DNA from: Mytilus californianus | Lineage: Eukaryota > Mollusca > Bivalvia > Mytilida > Mytilidae | DNA: 64,000 nucleotides | Reading direction: 5' to 3' | Assembly (NCBI RefSeq): GCF_021869535.1 | Contig: NW_026262712.1 | Span: forward strand, 65,504,100-65,568,099 | Part shown: piece after piece, positions 48,901-60,900 of the stretch | How the letters are laid out: every line of letters starts with the position of its first letter | Position numbering within the stretch: the stretch's first letter is position 1 | Made by a program: the position numbers and the translations under genes | The notes under the pieces: model-generated | Databases searched by the model: none | What the model was told of the DNA's origin: nothing | What the model saw: the letters and a program-made list of their open reading frames with translations, nothing else

Positions 48901-51900
48901 ATGAAGTATAATGATTATAATTATTATATTATTTGCGAGATATGACTTGAATGAAATGTCGTAAAAATTAATCATATGTACTGTATAAAAGTATCATTTC
49001 TTTTGTAGAAACCTTCAACATAATTCATTCACAAAAGTTCCCGCCTATACATTTCAAAACCTGTCATATCTTAGAGAACTGTAAGTACTTTGATATTTAA
49101 AGCAAAAAGTACAAACTCAGAAATAAGGAATTTAGTTAAATTTTCGGAAGCTGGTATTGTTAAAAATGCATATTTATCTTAAATAATATATGTCAAAGTC
49201 TTATACAAATCAAGCAAAGATATGTGGTCATATGACTTCGTCTATCTAGTTTTTATTATAAAAAAAAAAAAACAAAATCAAACAAACTACGTTTTAAAAA
49301 TCTATTTTAAAATCTTTTTGCCTTATATTAGCATAGTGTGTACATATAATTAAACGCATTTTACGTCAATCAATAAATATTAATAATTATTGATAAGTAT
49401 TTACAATGGCTTTCTATTCTGCAGAGATCTTGATGCCAATTATATAGAAGATGTACCAGACGAAGCTTTTAAGCGTTGTAGGAGTTTACAGTTGCTTCAA
49501 TTGGATGCAAACCAATTGACCAAAGTCCCAACAAAGGCCCTACAGTATCTAAAATCTCTTCATGCTTTGTAAGTCTTCATGTCTAAGATATTAGAATTGC
49601 AATAGTTATCAAAATATTGGTATGGATACCTTTGGGCCAAGTCGATAAGTAAAAACAATTGTATTTGGTGTTCAGTTGTGATAGTTCAAAATTTAATCCG
49701 TTTTTCTAAACTGATAACGTGATAATTAGCTAGTGTGTATAGTAAATAAACCATAGATACCAGGATTGAAATTTTGTATTTGCGCCGGACGCGCGTTTCG
49801 TCTAAAAAAGACTCATCAGTGACGCTCGAATCAAAAAATGTTTAAAAGGGCAAATAAAGTACGAAGTTGAAAAGCATTGAGGACCAACAATTCCTAAAAG
49901 CTTTACCAAATACAGCTACGGTAATCTATCCCTGAAGAAGAAAAGCTTAAGTATTTCAAAAATTCAGAGTAAAGCGTTTTCTTAAGCACGAAAGACTTTT
50001 ATGGATATTCTGTTTTTAAATTTTTTTATTTTCATTTTGACATTTCTTACCTCAAACTTCACATTTCTCACTGATACTTGTCATTTTTCAGTTCCAAGTT
50101 GGCATTTCTCAGTTCCATCTTCTTGGAATTTCACAGTTCCAAGTTGGAAGTGAGAATTGTAAACTTGGAAGTGCGAAATGTCAACTTGGAACTGAGAAAA
50201 GTCAAGTTAAAAATCAGAAATGTCAAGTTAGAAATCAGAAATGTTATCAACAATATGTACTTTACGTCTTTCGTGCTTAAACCGAAGGGAAAACTGTTAT
50301 TGTCAATCATCTAATGTAGTTTTATGTTTGTCTGTTCTTATTGCTTTTTTTAGAGACCTCTCAGTGAATAAATTGACGAACATTCCAGATTATGCATTCA
50401 GAAACTTAACCAATTTGATTGAATTGTAAGTATCATTGATTGAAGATCAGGACAATTTGGTTCAAATCAAATTTGTTTTTAAAGGCTACATGTGTTAGTC
50501 ACTTATATGAGATGTCAACATTAGCATAAATTAAAGTGTTCCATCAAATCCTATTGGATCGGGTTTTCCATTGATTTTTAGTATTGAAATCATATAAAGC
50601 TACAAAAAAGATTTTTTAACATTTTGTTTGTGTTAAGAAAAGTTATCCGATTTGAATACTATGTGTTCAACCCTGCACTCGTAGTCAATATTTCCTATGG
50701 CTAAATGTGACTGAAATCCAAACAATAAAAGTGTCATCTTTTTGACCAAATTCTCTGAAAATAGAGATTTTGGTCAACGTTGACAATTCTATCGTTTTAA
50801 TTTCAGTCACATTTAGCTCTAGGAAATAGTTGGCCGATATGTAATGAAAATGTTAATTCACCATGGAAAAATGACGCCTTATAAGTAATATTCAGAAAAA
50901 ATATGTTATCAAATTATGGTCAACTAAAAAAGATACTTCAAAGGTGATAATACAGTTACTATTTTCTAATTAACTGTTTATTCGCGAAAATAGATTACGG
51001 CAAAGTTAATAGAAATAACTAGTCTGAAAATACATTCATTGAAAATAAATCGGTTAAGCTGTCATTAATCAGTAGAAAATCGTGAATTCATGATTGATAT
51101 TGTATTGTGACGTGACTTTCCCTAAATACTCTTGCACTTTCATACACAACATCATTGTTTTTCAATATAATTGTGTGTAATCAATCAGTCTGCATTGTTT
51201 TTAGAATACTTCACGAGAACAAAATAGAAGAAATCAGTGACCACGCATTTGAAGGATTGACTTCCTTATCGCGATTGTAAGTTTATAGTGATATATTCCT
51301 GTCAAAGAAATTCCAAAAACCAGACTCATCCGGGATAAAAAAATAGATGAGCAAACAAACACAAACAACAACAAACATCACATGGTCCTTGATAGCCTGA
51401 CTTACTACAGGTACACAATCTTTGTAATTATATGAACTAGTTGCACTAATTTTTAAAAACATCCAAACAATGAGTTGAAAATTTTACACAAGATACATCT
51501 TAATCTTAGATATAATAAATATATGTTTATTTGATATATATTCTTAAATTCCTTAAATGTTATGTACTAAACGTACTTTGTAATAAAAGCGGAAACTTCA
51601 GGTACAGTCGAAATTAACAACAAAAAACACCATTACTTCAAGGGAAAACTAGATGAAATAACAAGTTATTGTCTAAAAACACTACACATAACACTACAGA
51701 TTGATAGGGGTTTACCATTTAATGTTTGAATGAACCTTGAGTGACATGAACCGAGTCTCCTGTTCCATGGCACTAATGGCAACCGCCATATTGACAAGTG
51801 CAATCTGGTGAATTGTTCCATGATAATAATGGCACCCGCCATATTGACAAGTGCAATCTGATGATAAGTATATCTCGCAGAAATTCGCCATAAACGAGAA

Positions 51901-54900
51901 ATGGAAAAAACGAACATGAAAATTAGACCACAATAGCAGATTTGTAGGAATACTTTATAACAACATACAAACTTGCATTATCAAATCTGCCAAATATTTC
52001 GTTATATTGTCTATAATGGACATAACTGTGAAAAAAGTATTTTATACATTTATTTGCAATTATTAATGTAATTGATGAATTATCTTGTATATAACAAATG
52101 TGGCATCGTATCATTAACCATAAAAACAACTTAAACTGATATAACCTGTTTATTTTCCAATTTTATTTCAGAGAACTGCCAATGAATAACCTGCGCAAAA
52201 TACCAGCTGCCTTTATATCTCTTAAAGATTTAGAAAAATTGTAAGTAGAAAGATTGTACCGACACTGGCTTGTAGCTGGTAACATGCATGGATTTTTAAG
52301 AGGGGATGAATGTTTCAAAAATATGTAGGGTTATATAAATAACTGTTCCGATTAGTTAAAAATGTTTTCTTGAGTTAGACGGGTATTTTTATCTTATTCT
52401 ATTTTTTTGTAGGGGGATTGTTAATGCTTTAGAATTTCCAACATTTTGGTTAAGAGCAAGTAACATGAAATAAATGAAAATAAAGTGCATCAAATTTATT
52501 TTGGTATTTTGTAAATCGATAGTATATACATTTACTACCAATTCAGAAATGCATACAGTATTTCCCCCGTTTCTTCTTGATTTAGTGATTAAAGCAAATT
52601 GACAAAAGTAATAAGAGCTAGATTAATAAAATTCTTCAGTAAATAAATAGACATCTAATGAATATGTTGCATTCCTCGTATAACGGAACAACCCCAGCTG
52701 CTTGTTTTGTTTAAATAAAACCAAACACTATGCCATTAGTATGCAAACCATGTTTCATGCAACAGATTTTTTTTTTAATCAGTTTAAAATACATTTTCAG
52801 GTCATTAGAGGATAACAGAATAGATTTTATACCGGATAATAGTTTTGCTGGAAATAAGAAATTGGAAATTCTTAAATTGCGAAGAAATCCTATCAGATCG
52901 TTCGGAACTAAAGCTTTTAAAGAACTTCCGAATTTAAAGGAATTGTGAGTAAATTTTCTTAACTGACATTAATACTTAACTTGATTTCCTTTTCTTTTCA
53001 ATTTATGTAAAAGAGCATAATATAGGGGAATGCAGTGAATGATGGATGTTTACAGAGAACAGGAAATACATTGTAAAACACGTAAATATCACCAGCACTT
53101 CTGTGTTGACATGAATTATCATTGATATGGTCATAGTTATAAATTTGCAGTTTACAATATTTTGAATATTTCGAAGTACTAAGAATTTTCTACCCCTTGA
53201 ATAAATTGCCTTGGCTGTATTTGTCTAACCGTTTCGGAATTTTGGGTTTTTGATGTTCTTCAATTTCGTACCTTATTTTGACGTTTTAATATTATTTATT
53301 TGAGCGTGAATGATGAGTCATTTGTAGAAGAAAAGCGCGTGTGGCATACACATTTTTAATGTAGGCATATATGATGAGTTTGTTTATAAATGATAAAGGT
53401 CGTAATTCTTTTTAATTGGTACACTATGCCCATCTTATCATCTATCATATGTTACATTACATCAGAAACATTTCATGTAATTCCTTCGAAGTGTCCAGTA
53501 TATTTTTTTTTATTGCTTTACATGTAGCTGTTTAAAACTTCAATTATGCAGGTGGGACCTACTAGATAAATTCAATGTCACATCAAATTACAATTGCTTA
53601 AGTTTTAATTTATTGATATAATGGCTGAACAACTGTGCGAATAGCTCTTGGTAAAAACTATGAACTAACTGAAATTTTAGTCATTTTCAGGAACAGGAAA
53701 TATGAAGCAATGAAATACAGAATTTTGTTGGAAAATATGATTTATAAAATAGAATACAATAACATGTAACGAATAATGATTGTTTTGTGTTCTTTACTCT
53801 CAGTGTTATTTAGAACAGTTTCTTTTCTTTGCGGGGGAAAGGAGGGGGTCGAGCATTTTTCCCCAAAGCTTGACGTGGTGTGACGTTGCTTCAAAATGAT
53901 CCTTTCGAGTGATGATCAACTTTGATGACCATACCATGCGTTATTCACTATATTTGAAATCCAATGTTTCACATTTATTTAACACAGGATATATCACAAC
54001 ATTAATGAAGGAGAGACCTGTGTTTTAGTCAGCTAAAACTGTTGTTGTTCTTCAAGATTTGTAATGACCTTACTTTAAGTTGCTGACATTAAAAGATTTT
54101 GATACATTATTTTATAGGATTATTTCGGAAGCCAGAGATATGACAGAGTTTCCCGATTTATCTGGAAGTGTTAGTTTAAGAGAATTACAGTTCGACAGAA
54201 GCAGCATATCGAAAATTCCTGATAATTTTTGTGACATGGTGCCTGAAATTCAAAGGCTGTAAGTATTTCATTAATTGATTAAGATCTAAAGATATGTCAC
54301 ATAATTATCTTATTTTCAAACAAGAACTTCGTTATAACAGTTGAATGAATGAATGGTCTAAGATCATTGTTTTCAAAATTATTGGTTGATTGATTATTGG
54401 TGTTTAACGCCACGTTCAGCACTATTGGCTATTTTGTGGCGATCAGCTTTTATTGGTTGAGGAAGCCGGACAGAATCACCAACCTTCGTTAGTGATAGGT
54501 AGTTGAACAACCTAGACCACACGGCTACCGAGACACCTCTATTCAAAATGAAAATGAAAGGTCTATTATATCATATCAGATGCCCTGCCATTTTGTTATG
54601 TTAATACAGCATCTATCGTTACCTTCTAGAAGTACACCAGGATATGAATCGACCGAGTGAAAGCAATTTACTGCATAAACATGTAAGAACTATGTGCAAT
54701 AAATAAATTAACGAGTTATAGTCCGGCAGATTGGTGGAAAAATTGTGGGTTTGATGATAAAAGCGCCAAATTTGGTATGGTAGTAGTTTTAGGTGTTTAA
54801 AAATAAAATAGCTATGGACCCACCTTGCAATTTCAATTTGGCAGCTTTTTTCAAGATGGCCGCCATAAAATATCAAAATCAACATATATCACTTATATAA

Positions 54901-57900
54901 GGTCAAATTTGGCATGACAGTACTGCGGGATGCTTCGAAAAATATAAGCTATGGAGCCACCTTGAAATTTCAATATGGCGGCTTTTTCAAGATGGCCGTC
55001 CCAAAATATCCAAATCAACAAATACATATCTAAAGTAAATGAAAATAACACTTTATGGTTTTGTTGCTTCCGAAGAGCTTTTCTGGATCTTCCGCTTTTC
55101 ATCAAGAACACTCAAACTCAAACATTTGAAAGCAAAAAATGAATAAATACCCGGATACATGAGGAGCTATATGAGTAATAGGGACCTAAAAAGACTAGCA
55201 AAATTCATCTGAAATCAACTTTGTATAAGGGCGTTGGAACCTTTTTTTCTTAATAATTTCTTTATCAAATATAATGTGCATTGTATTTACTACTTTTTTA
55301 CAGCGATCTACATACCAACAAGTTATCAGAGTTGCCTGTTTTAAGTGGGTGTTTGAATCTTAAATTGTTGTAAGTAGGCAGGTCTTACCTCTTTAGTAAT
55401 GTTTTTTATCGGGTTTTTGCTGAATGAACATTTCAAATACAAACAAAAAAGTGTATATTTCATTGATGCAGCAACTCAACGATACAACAACAAAAAGACT
55501 TCTAACCGCCAAAACAACATACAGACAAATGTGTTAAATGCAAAGCACTTAGAATAATTCGCTCAGTGTCCACCAGAAATAGTACTATATTTAACAGATA
55601 CGAACAAAGATATGCTATAAAAATACATTTCCCTAACTAAAGGACATGATAATATGAAAGATAACCAACATAGATGCTACTTCCTAAGGACAACCACATA
55701 AATATGTATCAGGTTTTAAAAAAACGCCCATCCCCTTTGAACCCTTTATAGTCAGTAAATAAATATAATAAATGTGGAAGGACGTACGATAAAACTCAGT
55801 TCCAAAAAGTACTGAACTTAATCTGACTCAATAATAGTTATTGAAAACCATATATATATATATAGAGCCCGTTGGAATGAAGATTATCAAGAATCCTAAA
55901 ACATAAATATGTTGCACCATATATCATTGTTTAAACAAAACACCAGGTTGTATACAATAAGGAACATTAACAAATTTGACAGAGCTACAATGGAAACAGT
56001 AAATATGTCTCGATTTTTAAAAAAAACAATAACTATGCTTTAGATCCATAACATAATTAATTGTCTTTTAATTTGTAGAAATATTGGAGAAAATGAAATA
56101 AAGTCACTCCAGGGCAGACTCTTTGTGAATAATTCAAACCTACGAGACTTAATATTATCACATAATTGCATTGCATCTATTGGAGAAAATTCCTTTGTTG
56201 GTTTGGCTAATTTACAATACTTGTAAGTGTTATTTATATCAATGTAAAATTACCAAAGTTCTACCTTTTTTTTATCGTGTCGTAAATACAATTATTGCTG
56301 AGGAATTTTCAAGTCGTCATGTAGACATGTAAAGCAGCATTTGTAGGACAATCATCATGTCAATTAGAATCCAGACACTCAATACAAAGCTTAAAATTAT
56401 ACACAAATATGCAAGCTATTTTTTTTCTTGAAATTAAGTTATTTCGCCTGTTTATTAGTAAGCTATTTATCATTTGTTTATGGATATATAATAACTCTGA
56501 TTATCGTCTCTCTGCAAAATATTTTTCTGATAAATTTGGAATCTCTTGCATTATAATAATAAGGGAATATTGTATGAATGCCAATGAGACAACAAATTGC
56601 CTGTGATCAAACGACGTTGATATAAGCAACTACTATAGGTCACAGAGCAGCTTTTAACAATAAGCAAAACCAATACCGTATAGTAAGTTATATAGGCTCC
56701 AACATGACAAAATGTAAAACAATTCAAACAAGTAAACCAAAGACCTGATTTATGACAAAAATAGGACACACAGCAACTGACGACTATATTATCTGACGGT
56801 TAATTCATCATTATCCTTCAGCTTTCTTTCAAATTACTGATTCTGAAATAATGATTGTGTCGGATGTCATTTAAGCCTAAAACGTGCATTTACCATTCAA
56901 TCCATGTAATGCTTGTCTTAAGTTTAAGTAGCTACAAAGGTCAATTTTAAGCTGACCTAATACAAGCATTTGGCTTGAACATCTCGTTAATATTGGAATT
57001 TCCTTTATGGTCTATATAAATAATTCATTTACTCCAATTATTCCTAAAGAAGAAGGTTTTTCCAAGAAATTTACAACGACGATGATAATCATGAATTTCA
57101 ACACAAAATAAGTGAATTTTATAAACCATGACGAATACGTTACCATCCATATATGATTTAGTAAGTCTATGAAATTCAATTGTAGAAGAAGCTTTTGAAA
57201 TTATATCATTGGCTCCAATCTTATAGAATTTGTTTCGATAAATCTTTAATCAGTATAGAATTCCAAACTATAAATTAGGCTATACAGTTATCATTTTCCT
57301 TCGAGCTGTATCTTGTATTGCATATATTGCATATATATCCAGTCCTGTCGATTTTGACGTTAGAGCATTCGATAAATTCCATTACAAGACATACAAAAAA
57401 TCTCAAAATAATTATCGGAGACGCAAATTATCACAAATAATGTCAGAATAATAATCAGCAATTCGTTTTAATAGGATATTGTTGTCAGTCTAATTGAGAC
57501 AACCCAATTGATATCCAATTACAACGTATTGGGAATAGTCTTTATCTACAACTGTATTAATATTTACAACTTTTCTGTCATACATAATTTAGTAAATTCT
57601 GCAATAAAATTATGATTCAGATGTGTTTTATTTGATTACTAGCACTTTTTAAAGAACATTCGTTGTACTGATCACACATAAATTACATTTGTAATAGTTA
57701 TCTGTTATTACTTATTGCGTTCATTACATTTTCAATGTTATTTCAGAGATTTATCACATAACGAGATTGCATATATACACGACAAAGCTTTCTCTCCACT
57801 GGAAAACCTGGATGACTTGTGAGTACAGCATGTTACACTATAAGACTAGTAATGTAATATGTTGTTATTTGTTTTTCCAGTATTTTACACGGTTGTTGTC

Positions 57901-60900
57901 TATCTTATTGACGAATGCTCCACGTCTCTTTTTAATCATATTCATGAAAATAAAGCAACTGCAATATCACGAATAGTTAACAGCTGCTATTCCATTTAGG
58001 TAATATGCATGCGCTACTGAAACACAATTCGAATTTAGCTAATTATGAAAATGAATAAATACGGTTTAAAATTTTATATGAATATTGTGGACGAAAAGCG
58101 TCTTTGGAGTATCTCAGTTAACGCTATATTGTTAACAATGTAACGAAATTTTTACAGCTTGAAAGCAATTGTGATGATATAGTTTTTCAATAAATGATGC
58201 ATTAACAAATTTTTAAGAAAGTTATTATATTATTAAAATTCAGAGAGCTTGAAGATGATTTCAGGCATGTTATTTGAAGATTTCGTTTCCAATAAGGAAT
58301 TCTAGGTGAAACGATTGATGCTTATTGGGTGATAATATACGTGATTCCCGTTACCTGAAGTATCATGTTAATGTCATGATATGAGCAGATTTGACAAATA
58401 TGATTTAAATAGAAATAAATGTACTTAAAACGTCTAAAATCATTTAAATATATATAACTAATGAATTTATCAACATTCTTAAATCTTGTATTTATTTTGA
58501 TTTCTAGAAATCTATCTGAAAACAAGTTTCCAAGTTTACCAATGGATGGATTGCAAAACCTTCAACAGTTAAAGACATTCCATAATCAAGAACTCCGAGA
58601 TCCAATCCCTGCAAAAGAATTACCAAAGATTAAAACGCTCGTGTTGTCCTATGCTTACCATTGTTGTGATTTCCTGAACCCGGCGGTAAGTTCAAAAAGA
58701 GATGAAGAACTCCGAAATCCAATCCCTGCAAATAATGCCTAACATTAAAACACTCGTATTATCCTTTGGATACCATTGCGGAGATCTATATTTGCCAATT
58801 CTTCATGGATATTTTTCTGAACTGTATCAATTCAATTTGCTATTACTGACTAGTCAGATCGACATACATCTGAAAAAAAAATATTGATAATTCATAAGAA
58901 CATGATTTTATTTCTCATAAACAAAAGCAAAATAGGAGAGAAGTACGATTTTGTGTCAAATTGGCCCTAAAATCAAATGCTTTTCAAAATTTCTCAAAAT
59001 ATGCAAAATAAAAAGTTGAATCCATGAATTTAAATGAATCCCTGAAATTTGAATTTTTGTTCGCGTGTTGTCCAGTCATGACGTGGTATCAAATTAAATA
59101 AAATTGAAAATTTAGCCACAATTTTGACCGTCGCCCTAAATGTTGCGTAGAAAGCATCTCTCTTATAGGAAATGTATGCACAAGTATGTCTTTTGTGCAT
59201 TAACATGCTTTGGAAAATATTTTTGGCAAATAATTGTGTGTTATGTTAATTAAGCCAAACATTTTAACCGGAGTTGCCTTGTTTAATTTTGGTTTTTATT
59301 GGCGTTAAATTTCTGGATAGCTGCACTTTTGTTATGCCTGTTATTTTGAAAACGCACGTCTGGCATACGAAATTATAAGCCTGGTGTCTTTGTTAAGATT
59401 CAACATGTGGGAATTCAAGTTAATTGTGTTTTTTTTTTCTTTTTTGTGTTTTTTTTTTCTTTTGTTTTGCGACATTGAATTGTCCATGTAATGGAATAGA
59501 GACTGTAACTATGTTGAGTTCTGAATGTATTTTTGTCATTGGGTTGCTGTCTCATTGACTTATACCCTACATTTTCTTTTTAGTCAAAGTATTGCTTAAG
59601 TGTTCAACAAGACTGTAGAAAGATTAATTCATAGTCAGTAAAGGCAAGTGAATCTAATTAAAACACATATACTAATTGTTTTAGAAATTTAAAGAATTGA
59701 TAAAAAAAAAGGTAAGGTAACAATAGTTACGACAGCAAATAATAAAACGATTTTATATGCAAACTACTTCGACATTTTGACTACTTTCAAATTGCATTAT
59801 TTCCAGGCTAATGGTGAATTAAAATTAGAAGAGCATACTAACTGGTTATTCCCAAATACATCTGAACCTCGGATTGGCAACGGAACAAATTTAAATCATC
59901 CATGTAAGATAAATTGTACCATGTTCTTTTAAAAAAAAAGTATTTTAGTAATATGATATAAGACGTTTACTTTGATATATTAAATGCACCGACGTTTGTA
60001 CATAAATGTGTTATGTAGAACAAAAGACAGTTGACATTGTTATGCGTTTACATTTTTTATTTTGTATTAATATTCTTCTGGTTTCGTTTGGGTATGACTT
60101 TTCAGAAAGATTTAAAATAGTCAATATCAAACAATAGCTTTAATTCGCAGGTGTTCTGCTTTTTTTCTGTTTGAACTTTAATTGAACTCATAAACTCGGA
60201 GTATAAGTAAATATTCAGTATAGAAAAGTCCTGAATAAGATTTAAATATTAATAATATTCTTTTTTTTAGATGGCGAACAGTATGTTTTCCCATTTAATC
60301 ATTACCATTATAAACAGATTGAGTACTTCGCAGCACCGGCCGATAAGGACTTCACATTCCCCGATACTCCAGATGTACAATATCCAGAGGAAGAAATATC
60401 TGTTAAATCACCAATTCAATGTGAACCTCTACCAGGTATGACATCATACCTCGGTATACACACATTTAGTAATATAAAATTGATAAACGTGTGTATACCC
60501 GCTTGTTGATGCTTGATATTACCTCGAATTTGATTATTTTCATCAATCTCGACATCTAATGTACGTGAGTTTCAGGTGGCCAGTTATAAAGTTGGCATGG
60601 GCTTCGATGGTCGAGTTACCTAAGTAGTTCAGCTACTGCATCACTAGCCTGTCATCACTGTTGTGAGTTCGAGCCCCCACGTGGCAGGTGTGCTCGACTC
60701 CAAACTAAATTGAATAGGATTGTTAGTTTTCATGCTGAAAGTCGGTGGTTCTCTGTGCACATAGGGGCTTCCTCCGCCAATACAAACTGACCGTCACGAA
60801 ATAACCAATAGTGTTGAAAGTGGCATTAAACACCAATCAATCAATCAATCAATATAAAGTTGGCATTCACTTGGTAGGACAATAACTATTTGACAAGCCT

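Noticed and set aside
58702-58887. Alternative hinge exon
   Set aside because: The original frame is broken by a two-base deletion, a hinge cysteine is lost, and no donor follows; treated as a pseudo-exon.
60599-60680. Possible tRNA gene
   Set aside because: The polymerase III boxes belong to a SINE with tail and target-site duplication; no cloverleaf closes.
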